Position numbers and translations under genes: made by a program. A stretch of DNA of 64,000 bases from Amycolatopsis coloradensis (GTDB taxonomy: Bacteria > Actinomycetota > Actinomycetes > Mycobacteriales > Pseudonocardiaceae), in contig NZ_MQUQ01000014.1 of assembly GCF_001953865.1 (NCBI RefSeq), forward strand, positions 242,849-306,848. The letters are read 5' to 3'. Below, piece after piece: positions 48,038 to 57,700 of the stretch (its first letter is position 1; each line of letters begins with the position of its first letter). The notes beneath the pieces were generated by a model. It made no database searches. It saw nothing but the letters and a program-made list of their open reading frames with translations, and had not been told where the DNA came from.

Positions 48038-48075
48038 ATGAAGGAATGGGGACACTCAACGCCCGATTCCTTCAT
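48038..48075. repeat. Weak hairpin in the 47967-48371 gap
   Basis: ATGAAGGAATGGG (48038-48050) pairs with CCCGATTCCTTCAT (48062-48075) with one mismatch. The 405-base gap around it has no gene I can support; its other structure is the family B repeat at 48235. Confidence 0.5.
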
Positions 48076-48234
48076 GGACGGCCGCTGAAGTGTTGCTCCT
48101 GAGGCTGGCGGGATTGGTGATGCACGCGGCATCAGAACCAGTGGCGCACGGATTCTCAGCCACTCGCCCGAACGGCCACCATCACTCGCGATCTCGTCAG
48201 GACCCGAATTCGCCGACAGCGCGGGACCTGATGC

Positions 48235-48287
48235 GTCGCGAAAGCCACTTTCGGGTCGTCAGATGTCGCGAAAGTGGCTTTCGCGAC
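48235..48287. repeat. Inverted repeat, family B copy
   Basis: Arms 48235-48260 and 48262-48287 contain GTCGCGAAAGCCACTTTCG and its complement, nearly identical to 38895-38947 although 9.3 kb away. It lies downstream of the ricin-lectin gene on its 3' side, so termination is possible. Confidence 0.82.
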
Positions 48288-48371
48288 ACGTGAGGGGCGG
48301 CTGGGCGCGCCCGGTGCACCGAAGCCGCGAACTAACGAATCGCCACACCAGCGGCCGGTGAAGGATCGAGG

Positions 48372-48974
48372 TCAGAACCACCACTGGTTCCTGGCGCCCG
48401 CCCGGAAGTCCCACAGCAGCACGACACCGCCGTCGCGGCCCGCCGTGTTGAGGTCGGCGTCGAGGTAGCGGCCGCTTCGCACGTTCTGCAGCCGCAGGTA
48501 TCCCTCGGGGTTCTCGGTGACCGCGAACCACTGGTTCGACGCGGCCGGGATGAAATCCCAGAGCTGGATCTTGGTGCCGTTGCTGTTGATCGAGCTGAGG
48601 TCGGCGTCCAGGTACCGTCCGCTTTGGACACTCTGGAGCCGGAAGTGGCCCTCGGGGATCTGGGTGACGTACCAGGCCTGGTTGGCCGGAGTGGTGCCGT
48701 CCGGGCGGGTGAGGCAGGTCCAGAGCTGGACCTTGGTGCCGTTCCCGTTGACGGTGCTCAGATCCGCGTCCAGGCAGCGGCTCTCGTCGGAGGCCGGGCC
48801 GAGCAGGTACGCCTGCTGCCGCGCGCTGAACCCGGCACCGCTCACCTTCGCCGGGCGCAGTGACAGCCCGCCGATGTCGACGCGCTCGTCCGCCAGCGCG
48901 GCGGGCGCGCTGACCAAGCCCGCAAGTCCGGCGAGGACGGTCACGGACACGAGGAATCGCTTGAGATCGCGCAT
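48372..48974 (-). CDS. Secreted ricin-type beta-trefoil lectin
   Basis: The 200-residue precursor has a signal peptide (about residues 1-28, ending ALA) and three homologous ricin-B repeats, each with a CLDADLS or YLDADLS start, an NGTKxQLW core (NGNGTKVQLWTC, NSNGTKIQLWDF, GGVVLLWDF) and a Q-W turn (NQAWYV, NQWFAV, NQWWF). It should bind carbohydrate outside the cell; no catalytic domain is attached. ATG 48974 begins the signal peptide. Confidence 0.9.
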   Translation of the reverse strand: MRDLKRFLVSVTVLAGLAGLVSAPAALADERVDIGGLSLRPAKVSGAGFSARQQAYLLGPASDESRCLDADLSTVNGNGTKVQLWTCLTRPDGTTPANQAWYVTQIPEGHFRLQSVQSGRYLDADLSSINSNGTKIQLWDFIPAASNQWFAVTENPEGYLRLQNVRSGRYLDADLNTAGRDGGVVLLWDFRAGARNQWWF

Positions 48975-49089
48975 TTCTTGTCCCCAGGTCGACGCAGGGT
49001 GTCTCCACTGGGCCCCCGACCAGAACAGCCTGCTGGCCCGATCCTGCTCTTCGTCCGGCACCGCGTCAACGAGGGTTGTTTCCCACGAA

Positions 49090-49128
49090 AACGCCACCTC
49101 GCCGGGGAATCCCGGACGAGGTGGCGTT
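49090..49128 (-). terminator. 12-bp hairpin after the sugar-dehydrogenase fusion gene
   Basis: AACGCCACCTCG (49090-49101) pairs perfectly with CGAGGTGGCGTT (49117-49128), and the loop CCGGGGAATCCCGG can pair too. It is about 60 bases beyond the stop of the minus-strand gene at 49190. Confidence 0.6.
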
Positions 49129-49189
49129 CCTCCAGTGACACTGGATACGGCTGGGGTGCCCGGCGCCGCTCCGGACACCCCAACCGTGC

Positions 49190-51769
49190 CTAGGACGCGG
49201 CGTTGGAGGTGCCGCGCAGTTTGACGTTGGCCGTCGAGGCGTTCTTGATCGCCGTCTCGATCTGCGCCATCGTCGAGGACGAGGACAAGCCCGGTACCTT
49301 CGCCGATTTCAGCGCATAGAGCGTGAACGTGTAGGGATGGCTGGAGCCGCCGGGACAGGGGCCGAAGTACTTCTGCGCGTTCGCCCCGCTACCCATGGCC
49401 TTTTGCTTGGCGCCGTTCTGATCCGGGACGGTGTAGCCCGCTCCCAGGCCCTCGGGCAGCGACACCGTGGACCCCGAGGACGCCGGGATGTCCCAGATCG
49501 CCCAGTGCAGTTTGTTGCCGTTGTTGGCCACGTCGGCGAAGACGACCGCGTACCCCTTGGCGCCAGTGGTCCCGGCACCCCACGCCAGCGGCGGGGAGGT
49601 GTCCTGGCCCGCGGTGCCGTCACCGGCGCAGGTGTACTTGCCAGGGATGGAGGCGTTGTCGGCGAACGCGGAACTGGCCAGCTTGAACGCTCCCGGCTGC
49701 GAGCCGCCGGGGAACTTCAACCGCACCACCACGTTGTCGATCCCACTCGGCGTGCCGCCGTTCTTGTCCGCGTTGGTCGAGGTGACCCACAGGCCGCCGT
49801 CCGGGGTCTTGGTGACCGAGCGGAGCCTGCCCCAGCGGCCGGAGAACAGTGACTGCACCGAACCGACGCCGTTGCCCGCCGCGTTGATCTGCGTGGCGAA
49901 AAGTTGCTGGCTGGTGACGCCCGCGACGTAGACCCAGTCGTTGACGATCTCGATCCCGCTGGGCCCACCGGAACTGGTCGGCCAGGTCTTCTTCGGCGCG
50001 ACCGTGCCGCCGCAGCTGCCGTCGGTGCCTTCGCACTGCGGCCAGCCGAAGTTGCCGCCCTTCTGGATCAGGTTGAGCTCGTCCAGCTTGCCGTCGCCGA
50101 ACTCCGACGCCCACAGCTGGCCGCGGGAATCCCACGCCAGGCCCTGCGGGTTGCGGTGCCCGAAGCTCCAGACGTACCGGGCGTTGCCGCCGGTGGAGGC
50201 GAACGGGTTGTCGCCCGGCGCCGAGCCGTCGGGATTGACCCGCAGGATCTTCCCGTTGAGCGAACCCTTGTTCTGCGCGGTGTCCTTGTTCTGCCCGTCG
50301 CCCGCCGTGACGTAGAGCTTGCCGTCCGGGCCGAAGCGGATCCTGCCGCCGTTGTGGTAACGGTTCTTCGCGATCCCGGTGAGCACCGGCGTCGACGTCG
50401 AGGACAATGTTCCGTTGTCATAGGTCATCTTCACGATCCGGTTGTCACCGGAAGCCGTGTGGTACAGGTAGATCGCGTGATCGGTGGCGTAGTTCGGCGA
50501 GATCGCGATGCCGAGCAGGCCGCCCTCGCCGTTGGTGCCCACAGCGCCGGGAACCTTGCCGACGGTGGTCTTCTGGCCCGACGGCGTGATCCGCAGGATC
50601 TCGAACCGGTCGCGTTCGGTCGCGAGCGCCGAGCCGTCCGGCAGGAAGTCGACGGACCAGGCGAGGTCGACCTTGGTGATGTCCTTGTCGTACTCGGGAA
50701 TTCCGCCGCCCGCGGTGCCACTGGTCTTGGCGGTCACCGCGGCGCTGGCGCCGGAGGTGTTGCCGTCGAGGTCCCGCGCCTTGACTGTGAAGGTGTACGA
50801 GGTGTTCGCCGTCAGCCCGGTGATCGTGGCTTCGAGCGAAGGCGTCGTCGCGACCTTCGTGGTGCCCTGATAGACGTCGTAAGCCGCGATGGTGCCGCTG
50901 TCGTCGGTGGAAGCGTTCCACGCCAAGGAGACACTGTTCGCGGTCACCGACGTCGAACGCGGGTTCCCCGGCACCGTCGGCGGCGTGGTGTCCCCGCTGG
51001 CCGGCGTCGTGAACTGGACGACATTGCTTTGCTGCGAAGGGTTTCCGGCCGCGTCGAAGGCGCCGACCGAGATGTCGTAGGCCGTGTTCGGCGTCAGGTT
51101 GTCGACGGTCGCGGTGAGCGTGTTCCCGTCGACGGTCTTCAGGACGTTGCCGCCGCGCATGACCTCGTACCGGACCACGCCGACGTTGTCGGTCGCGGCT
51201 TCCCAGGTGAAGGTGGCCGAACGGGCCTTGACGTCCTTGGCGGCCAGGTTCTTCGGCGGGGTCGGCGCTTCGGCGTCGGCCACTCCGCTCGCGGTGAGCT
51301 TGTCCGCGTTGGGACCGCCGTTCGCGGTCGTCGAGGTGGTGCGGATCTTGTTGGCCCCGGCGGCCAGCGCGACGTCCTTGGTGACGGTCTTCCACGTGGT
51401 CCACGCGCCGGTCCCGGGGAAGGACAGCGTGCCGGCGGCGGTGCCGTTGACGCTCAGCGAGACCGGCCTGTCGACGGTGGTTCCGTTGGCGTAGCGGAAA
51501 GTCAGCGTCTTGGTTCCGGCCTGCGCGGCGTTCACCGTGTACTCGACATAGCTGCCGACGACGTTGTCGAAGTTCACGAACCCGGTGCCGGAGTAGCCAG
51601 CGTGGTTCTTTTCGACGGCGCCTTGGGAGATCGTCGCGGCTTCGGATTCGTGGTCGGTCGGTGCGGCACCGGCGGGCGGAGCCGGCAGGACGGCGAAGGT
51701 CATCGCCGTCGCGGCGGCACACGAGAGAAGCGCGCGCCACGGTGGTCGGGGTGCCACTGGAGCCTCCAT
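49190..51769 (-). CDS. Secreted CBM6/35 - FN3 - FN3 - PQQ-type sugar dehydrogenase - PEBP fusion
   Basis: The 859-residue precursor has a signal peptide (about residues 1-35), a CBM6/35-like domain (about 40-165: GYSGTGFVNFDNVVGSYVEY), two fibronectin III domains (about 172-350), a glucose/sorbosone-dehydrogenase six-bladed propeller (about 355-690: GGLLGIAISPNY, NRYHNGGRIRFGPDGKLYVT, SFGHRNPQGLAWD) and a C-terminal YbhB/YbcL-like PEBP domain (about 690-855: TSPPLAWGAG, LHWAIWDIPASSGS, YFGPCPGGSSHPYTF). It likely oxidises a polysaccharide-bound or free sugar outside the cell, with the CBM for anchoring. The C-terminal PEBP is unexpected. ATG 51769 follows GGAG. Confidence 0.87.
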   Translation of the reverse strand: MEAPVAPRPPWRALLSCAAATAMTFAVLPAPPAGAAPTDHESEAATISQGAVEKNHAGYSGTGFVNFDNVVGSYVEYTVNAAQAGTKTLTFRYANGTTVDRPVSLSVNGTAAGTLSFPGTGAWTTWKTVTKDVALAAGANKIRTTSTTANGGPNADKLTASGVADAEAPTPPKNLAAKDVKARSATFTWEAATDNVGVVRYEVMRGGNVLKTVDGNTLTATVDNLTPNTAYDISVGAFDAAGNPSQQSNVVQFTTPASGDTTPPTVPGNPRSTSVTANSVSLAWNASTDDSGTIAAYDVYQGTTKVATTPSLEATITGLTANTSYTFTVKARDLDGNTSGASAAVTAKTSGTAGGGIPEYDKDITKVDLAWSVDFLPDGSALATERDRFEILRITPSGQKTTVGKVPGAVGTNGEGGLLGIAISPNYATDHAIYLYHTASGDNRIVKMTYDNGTLSSTSTPVLTGIAKNRYHNGGRIRFGPDGKLYVTAGDGQNKDTAQNKGSLNGKILRVNPDGSAPGDNPFASTGGNARYVWSFGHRNPQGLAWDSRGQLWASEFGDGKLDELNLIQKGGNFGWPQCEGTDGSCGGTVAPKKTWPTSSGGPSGIEIVNDWVYVAGVTSQQLFATQINAAGNGVGSVQSLFSGRWGRLRSVTKTPDGGLWVTSTNADKNGGTPSGIDNVVVRLKFPGGSQPGAFKLASSAFADNASIPGKYTCAGDGTAGQDTSPPLAWGAGTTGAKGYAVVFADVANNGNKLHWAIWDIPASSGSTVSLPEGLGAGYTVPDQNGAKQKAMGSGANAQKYFGPCPGGSSHPYTFTLYALKSAKVPGLSSSSTMAQIETAIKNASTANVKLRGTSNAAS

Positions 51770-51910
51770 GCGTGAAGTGGGGTCGGGAGGTGCAACGGCG
51801 GACCGGGCAGGACCCGGCGAGAGAAACGGGTTTAGTTAGGAAACTTTCCTATCTATGAGTCAAATCACACACCAACGACTGCTTGGTGTCAACACTTGAC
51901 GCCCCGAAAC

Positions 51911-51972
51911 GCGTTTCGTCCTCTAGTTGCGGTACTTGCACGCGCAAGTACCGCAACTAGAGGACGAAACGC
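51911..51972. repeat. Perfect 29-bp inverted repeat, loop ACGC (family A)
   Basis: Arms 51911-51939 and 51944-51972 are exact reverse complements containing GTCCTCTAGTTGCGGTA. It matches the element at 17078-17139 except in the inner arm (ACTTGC instead of AGTTCG), and that change is compensated on both sides, so pairing is conserved. Confidence 0.9.
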
Positions 51973-51988
51973 GGAAGAAAGAGAGGCG

Positions 51989-52426
51989 TCAGCCGGCGAT
52001 GTCGGCGCGTGCGATCACCTTCGTGATCCGCGCCCGCACCAAGGACTCCTCGGGCACGGCATTGCGCTTGCCGTAGGCCTCGGCCTGATCCTCGCCCATG
52101 TACCGGCCACCGAGCCTGGTCGCCCATTCGAGCATCTCGTCGCAGTCGTCGTGCAGTACCGCCTCGGCGGTGAACTGCACGTACGAGTACGGCGGCTTCT
52201 GGTCGTCGACGGCGAGCGAGAGCCGCCCGTCTCGGCGGATCGCCTTCCCCTTGAGCGTGTCCGTGCCGGTGGTGAAGATCAGCTCGTCGCCGTCCGCGCC
52301 CTCGTTCAGCAGGAACCACACCGGCGTCACGATCGGTGCCCCGTTGGCGCGGACCAGGCCGAGCATGCCCGTGCGGGTGCCCTCACTCGCGAACTGCCAC
52401 CACTCGTCCCGGCTCATCTCACGCAT
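51989..52426 (-). CDS. PPOX-class (F420/FMN split-barrel) oxidoreductase
   Basis: The 145-residue protein has the split-barrel pattern MSRDEWWQFASEGTRTGMLG, GAPIVTPVWFLL, LIFTTGTDTLKGKAIRRDGR and LSLAVDDQKPPYSYVQF, typical of the pyridoxamine-phosphate-oxidase-like F420- or FMN-binding family of actinobacteria. The substrate is unknown. ATG 52426 is chosen because TAGCGT lies seven bases upstream; a longer in-frame extension lacks family similarity. Confidence 0.85.
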   Translation of the reverse strand: MREMSRDEWWQFASEGTRTGMLGLVRANGAPIVTPVWFLLNEGADGDELIFTTGTDTLKGKAIRRDGRLSLAVDDQKPPYSYVQFTAEAVLHDDCDEMLEWATRLGGRYMGEDQAEAYGKRNAVPEESLVRARITKVIARADIAG

Positions 52427-52433
52427 GAACGAG

Positions 52434-52439
52434 ACGCTA
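52434..52439 (-). promoter_or_regulatory. Putative -10 box (TAGCGT) for leaderless PPOX mRNA
   Basis: On the minus strand TAGCGT ends seven bases before the ATG at 52426, with spacer CTCGTTC and no Shine-Dalgarno sequence. Confidence 0.5.
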
Positions 52440-52497
52440 CCGCCGCCCGGAGCCCCCGCCACCCCGGTCACCCGTGCGAGGTGCCGGGGGCGGCGAC

Positions 52498-52503
52498 TAG
52501 CCT
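52498..52503 (+). promoter_or_regulatory. Putative -10 box (TAGCCT) for the MksF/JetA operon
   Basis: TAGCCT ends eight bases before the GTG at 52512. It points to a leaderless transcript for the condensin-like operon, divergent from the PPOX gene. Confidence 0.45.
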
Positions 52504-52511
52504 GGCCTGCT

Positions 52512-53984
52512 GTGCGAGACGACGAGCTGACCGGGATGGGGCTGGCCGACGAGGGGCTGACACGCCGCCTCAAGGCGCTGGCCTGCACCGCGCCCTTGCA
52601 CGACCTCGACGCGCGCAAGGCGAAGCTGGACTGGGCGGACGCCACGATCTACCAGATGGCCGAGATCGCGCTGCACACGATCGACCAGGTCACCGTGTCG
52701 ATGGACTTCGACACCGGCGCCGACCACGAACAGGTGATCGTGCGGTTGCTGCCGTTCGTCGCGCTCCAGGCCCCCGGCCGGACCCCGGACGAGCACGCCA
52801 AGGTGGCCCGCTGGGTGCTCGACAACCTGATCAACGTCGGCACCACCGACCGCGGGTTCCGCCGCGTCTACGGCTCCATCGGCCCCGGCGGCGGCTACCA
52901 GCGGCGGCAGTTCGACTTCAAACTGCTCGTGGAGCTGGCCGCGCCCGACGGCGAGGTCTACCTGCGCGCCACCGACGAGGCGATCAACGTCCTCGTCGGC
53001 GCGCTGGACACCGACGTCGAATCTGCCCAGATCGCGGCCGAGGTCAAACTGGAGAACCTGATCAATCGCGGCCGTCTCGCCGACGCGAAACTCGCCGCCG
53101 AACAGGCCCGCTACCGCACCGTCCAGTACGGCGAGACGTTGCGTGCCAAACTCGACGCCACCCGTCGCGACGTCCGCGCGGTCGACTGGGAGCGTGAGGT
53201 CCCGGACCTGCTGGACCAGGCGCTGTCCCATATCGAGTCCCGGTTCCGCGCCGAGAACGCGATCCTTAAGAACATCACCGCGTCGAGGGACGAGACCGAG
53301 GACCTCGACCGGAAACGCCGCGCCGCCGAACTGGTCGACATCGTCGGCGACTGCATCCGCCGCCACACCCGGTTGCAGTCGCGGCTGGCCGACGCCGGGG
53401 CGGTGTTCCGTGCCGAACAGGACCGCCAGCAGTTCTCCGGGCCGCCGCAGCGCGCCACGATCGACCTGTTCGGCCAGCTCTTGATGCCGACGCTGGGCCT
53501 GCCGATCGCCGACGCCGTCGCGCCGGCCGAGTCCTTCTTCCACGCCGGGGCCGGGATCTCCCCGCCGACCGTGCCGTCGCTGTCCTCGCTGGTGTCGCTG
53601 CTGCTGCGGCCGGCACCGGAACGCGACCAGCTCGTCGGCGAGATCCCCGAGCCCGAGCTGATGCCCGCCGACGTCACCGACAGGTTCGGCGACGAGCAGT
53701 GGCGCCTCGCCGACGACCTGCTCGATCTGCCCGAGGTGCCGCGACGGCTGTCCGGCCTGCTCGAAGAGGCCCGCCGGATCGACCCGGGGCTGCCCGCCCT
53801 GGTCGCGTTGCGCGCGGTGCACGCCTACAGTCCCGGGGTCGGCGCGGCGCTCCGGCTGGGAGAGCGCCAGGTACTGCTGGCCGTCGACGACGGCACTTTG
53901 CTCGAAGACCCGGAGTTCGGCGGAGCGGATCTGCTGCTCTCGTCGGCGTGGGTCGATCGCCACGACGAAGAGGAGGTCGCGTGA
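52512..53984 (+). CDS. MksF/JetA-like kleisin subunit of a condensin-like (Wadjet-type) complex
   Basis: The 490-residue soluble, mostly helical protein is the first gene of a three-gene operon ending with an SMC-like ATPase. Position, size, charged helical content (for example EVKLENLINRGRLADAKLAA) and the following small wHTH-type gene match the MksF/JetA kleisin role. Direct family motifs are not recognised, so the call rests mainly on context. GTG 52512 is used; ATG 52536 is a possible alternative. The stop overlaps the next start (GTGA). Confidence 0.65.
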   Translation: MRDDELTGMGLADEGLTRRLKALACTAPLHDLDARKAKLDWADATIYQMAEIALHTIDQVTVSMDFDTGADHEQVIVRLLPFVALQAPGRTPDEHAKVARWVLDNLINVGTTDRGFRRVYGSIGPGGGYQRRQFDFKLLVELAAPDGEVYLRATDEAINVLVGALDTDVESAQIAAEVKLENLINRGRLADAKLAAEQARYRTVQYGETLRAKLDATRRDVRAVDWEREVPDLLDQALSHIESRFRAENAILKNITASRDETEDLDRKRRAAELVDIVGDCIRRHTRLQSRLADAGAVFRAEQDRQQFSGPPQRATIDLFGQLLMPTLGLPIADAVAPAESFFHAGAGISPPTVPSLSSLVSLLLRPAPERDQLVGEIPEPELMPADVTDRFGDEQWRLADDLLDLPEVPRRLSGLLEEARRIDPGLPALVALRAVHAYSPGVGAALRLGERQVLLAVDDGTLLEDPEFGGADLLLSSAWVDRHDEEEVA

Positions 53985-54781
53985 CGACGGGGATTTCTCC
54001 AGGGGACGTCGAATCCGCGGCCCGGCTCGTCTCGTTCGGCATGCGCCCGAAGCAGCTGCCGTCGCGGGACGTCGTCTACGGCGACCTCGTCCGGCGCTAC
54101 GGCGAGGACAGGGCGTTCAAACAGCTCACGCACGCCGTCGCGGCCGGGCTCGGGCTGATGGTGCTGGAGGTCAACCTCCAGGCCGGTGCCGTGCTGGCGG
54201 CGACCGACGAGTCCGTCTTCGAGATCAAGATGGACAGCTACGCGCGGCAGAGCAAGATCCGCGAGCGCCGTGAGACCGAGAAGGTCCTGCACGGGCTCAT
54301 CCACCTGGCCACCGCCGCGCTCGGCTACCCGCGCCCGGACGACCTCGCCAACGACACCTACATCGGCCGCGTCAGCGTCGAGCAGGTGGACGCCATGGTG
54401 CGCGAGGCCTGCCGGATCCTCGACGAGCGCGCGGCGGCGGCCGAGTCGAACAACGATCCGCTGGCCGACGCGCCCGAGCTCGAACAAGCGTGGCGCGCCT
54501 ACGCCCGTCGTCCGGCGGCGGCGGCGACCAAGGACGGCAGGCTGGCTTCGGACACCACCCGCGGCATGGTCGCGCGTGCGCTGCGCTTCCTCGCGGATCA
54601 AGGTTTCCTCGTGCAGGTCAGCGGAGAACAGGGCGGTACCTATCGCACGACGCCGCGCTATCAGGTGCAAGTGCGCGAACTCGCCGCCGACGCCGCCTTC
54701 GACGATCTGCTCGCGCTGAACGTGGTCTCGGTCGCCAACGGCGGCGGGACCCTGCGCGCGGCCGCGTCGGACACGCTCTAA
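53981..54781 (+). CDS. MksE/JetB-like (KITE, winged-helix) subunit
   Basis: The 266-residue protein lies between the kleisin-like and ATPase genes and has the size and mixed helical/wHTH character of MksE/JetB: a DTTRGMVARALRFLADQGFL helix pair followed by GTYRTTPRYQVQVRELA near the C-terminus, as in a winged helix. It would bind the kleisin and ATPase heads. GTG 53981 after GAGGAGG, overlapping the previous stop. Assignment is from context and weak fold features. Confidence 0.65.
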   Translation: MTTGISPGDVESAARLVSFGMRPKQLPSRDVVYGDLVRRYGEDRAFKQLTHAVAAGLGLMVLEVNLQAGAVLAATDESVFEIKMDSYARQSKIRERRETEKVLHGLIHLATAALGYPRPDDLANDTYIGRVSVEQVDAMVREACRILDERAAAAESNNDPLADAPELEQAWRAYARRPAAAATKDGRLASDTTRGMVARALRFLADQGFLVQVSGEQGGTYRTTPRYQVQVRELAADAAFDDLLALNVVSVANGGGTLRAAASDTL

Positions 54782-54797
54782 CAAGGGGACTTGAGAG

Positions 54798-57700
54798 ATG
54801 TACGAGCTTTCGCGGGTTCGCCTGCACTCGGTGGGCCCGGCGGGCGCGCGGTACCAGGACGTCGTGCTGGACTTCAGCGGCGTGGGCGCGGCCATCACCG
54901 CGCCCCAACAGGACGCGCTGTTCAGCGCCGGGATCCACCTGGCAGGGGAGGGGCCGCCGCGGCGGCCGTCGCCGGCGAGTGTGCTGTTCCTGGAGAACGG
55001 CGGCGGCAAATCCGTCCTGATCAAGCTGATCTTCTCGGTCATGCTGCCCGGCCGCCGTCAGGTCGTCGGCACGACGAACACCAAGGTGCTGGAGAAGTTC
55101 GTCGCCGCCAAGGACGTTTCCCACGTCGCGCTGGAGTGGCTTCAGGTCGAGACCGGCCATCGGGTGATCACCGGCAAGGTGTCGGAATGGCGCGGGCACG
55201 TGGTGTCGGCGGATTCGGAGAATCTCGTCGACTCCTGGTACTGCTTCCGTCCCACGCCTTCGCTCGATCTGGACACGCTGCCGCTGACGTCGGACGGCAG
55301 GCTCCTGACGATGTCCGGCTTCCACGACCTGCTCGACAAGGTGCACGGCGGCGAGCCGGAGCTGGAGCTGTTCTGGACCCGGCGTCACCACGAATGGACG
55401 TCCCGGCTGGACGGTCTCGGCCTCGACACCGAACTCTTCCGGTACCAGCGCGCGATGAACGCCGGTGAGGGCGAGGCGGCGGACGCGTTCGCGTTCAGCA
55501 CCGACGAGGCGTTCGTCGAGTTCCTGCTGCGCGCGGTGCTTTCGGAGGAGGAGCCGAAGGATCTCGCCGAGGTCGTCGCGACCTACGCGCACAACCTCGC
55601 CCAGCGCGGGGATCTGTTGTCGGAACGGGACTTCGTCGCGGGGGCGCTCGATCTGCTCACGCCCCTGGCGGAGGAGGAAGGCGTCGCCGCGGCGTCGCGG
55701 AAGCTCGCCGACGCGGCCCGTGCCGAGATGCGGACGCTGGCCGCTCAGGTCGCCGCGCGTGACAAACTCGAGAACGAACGGCTGGGCGGGCTCGCGCAGC
55801 ACGTCGACGAGGTCAAGTCCGCGGAGAAGCTGGCCGAGGGCGACCATCGCCGTCTCACCGCCGGGGTCACCGAACTCCGGCGCCTGGTCGGGAAACTGCG
55901 GCTCGACGAGGCGCGGGAGAGCAAGAAACGGGTCGACGGCGAACTGGCCGAGGCCAAGACCGCCGCCGAGGCGTGGCGTGAATGCGCCACCGTGCTCAAC
56001 CACCTCAACGCCGCCCGCAAGGCCCGCAATTTCCGGGAACTGGTGGGGAATCGCGAGCAGAAGGCGCAACCCGCGCTGCAGGCGCGCAACACCGCCGCGA
56101 CCGCGCTCGCGCGAGGCCTGCTGGCGCTCGCGAAGAACGCCACCGATCAGGCCGCGAAGGCCGAGGCCCATGTCGGCGCTTTGCGTGCGGAGGCGGAGAA
56201 GGCCCAGTCCGAACGTGACGAGTCGGCGAATCTCGCGGCCTCGCGCCGGGCGGAGGCCCGAGGGCTGGGCGCCCGGATCGCCGAAATCCGGGAGGAGATC
56301 GCGGAAACCGTCCGGTCCGGCGCGCTCGAGGCCGGGGCCGACGTCGCCGAAGCCGCGCGTCTGACCAGGACGGAGGCCGAGACGACCGCCGCGGAACTCG
56401 TCCGCCGCGAACAGGAACTCGAACGGGTCGCCGAAGATCTGCGGGCCGCACAAGCGACCGTCAACGACGCGCACCGGCTCGCTGGGTCCACCAAGGACCG
56501 GCTGGAACGCGCGGCCGACGAACTCGACCGGGCCAACCGGCGCACCGACGCCCTCGCCGTCGAACCCCGGCTGGCCGACCTCCTCGGCGCCGACGACGTC
56601 GCGCTGGAGACGGATCTGCCGGTACTGCTGGAACGGCTGCGCGAGGCGGGTTCGACCGCCGAGAAGGAGCAGACGGCGTTGCGGATGGAGGAATCGGTCG
56701 ACGAGCGCGCGCTGAACGCGCTCGGCTCCGGTGGTCTCCTGCCCGCGACCGAAGAGGTACAGGCCGCGCTGGACGCGCTGGAAGCCGCCGGGATGAACGC
56801 CTGGTCCGGCTGGCGCTACCTGTCCACTTTGGACAAGAAGCGGCGTGCGGCCGTGCTGGCTCGCGCGCCGCAGCTGGTCTCGGGAATCCTGCTCAACGAA
56901 CCGGAGCAGGTCCGGCTCGCCGAGAAGGTACTGGCGGAGCGGCGGCTCCTGCCCACCACGATCATCCCGGTCGCCACGACCGAGGCCACCACGGCCGACC
57001 GCCTGCCGGGCGAGGTGGGCATCGAATTCCTCGTGCCGCCCAATCCGGCGATGTACGACGAGGAAGCGGCCGACGCCGAGCGCGAGGCGATCGCGCTCCG
57101 GCACGCGGAACGGCAGCGCCGGCTGGAGGCGCTGGCGACGTCGCTGGCCGACGACAGCGCGCTGTCGTGGAAACTCAAGACCTGGCGCGAGGACTACCCT
57201 CCCGGCAGTATCGCGACACTGGCCGAACAGTCGCAGAACGCCCGCACCGCGCACGAGACCGCGCGGACCGCGTTGGAACAGGCCGAAAAGGAGTTCCAGC
57301 GGCTCGGGGAGAAGGCGACCGGGCTGCGCGAGCGGGTCCCCGAGCTGCGGACGGCGTCGGCCGGGGCGGGGGAGCGGGCACGAGGGCTCGAAGCGCTGGC
57401 CACGCGGGCCGCGAAGATTCCCGAGTGGACGGACGACGCCGAACGCGCGACGGAGACCGCCGAACGGGCCGAGTCGACGGCATCCGAAGCCGCGGTGAAG
57501 GCTTCGAGGCTGCGCGAGCAGGCGGGTGAGGAACAACGCACCGCCGACGGGCACAGGCGCACGGCGACGACCGCGAAGTCGGAACTGGCCGAGGTCCCGG
57601 GATCGAGTGACGTCACCGAGGACGACGCCGTCCCGGCTGAACCGGTCGACGCGTTGCGGCGCACCTTCGCGTCCGCGTCCGAGGCGTATTCGAAGGTCGA

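Noticed and set aside
48090..48293. Possible small gene in the gap before the ricin lectin
   Set aside because: It reads through the family B inverted repeat and encodes no recognisable sequence.
51896..53197. Plus-strand frame crossing the family A repeat and the PPOX gene
   Set aside because: It starts in the repeat, runs antisense to PPOX and is out of frame with the JetA-like gene; its translation is Arg/Pro-rich.
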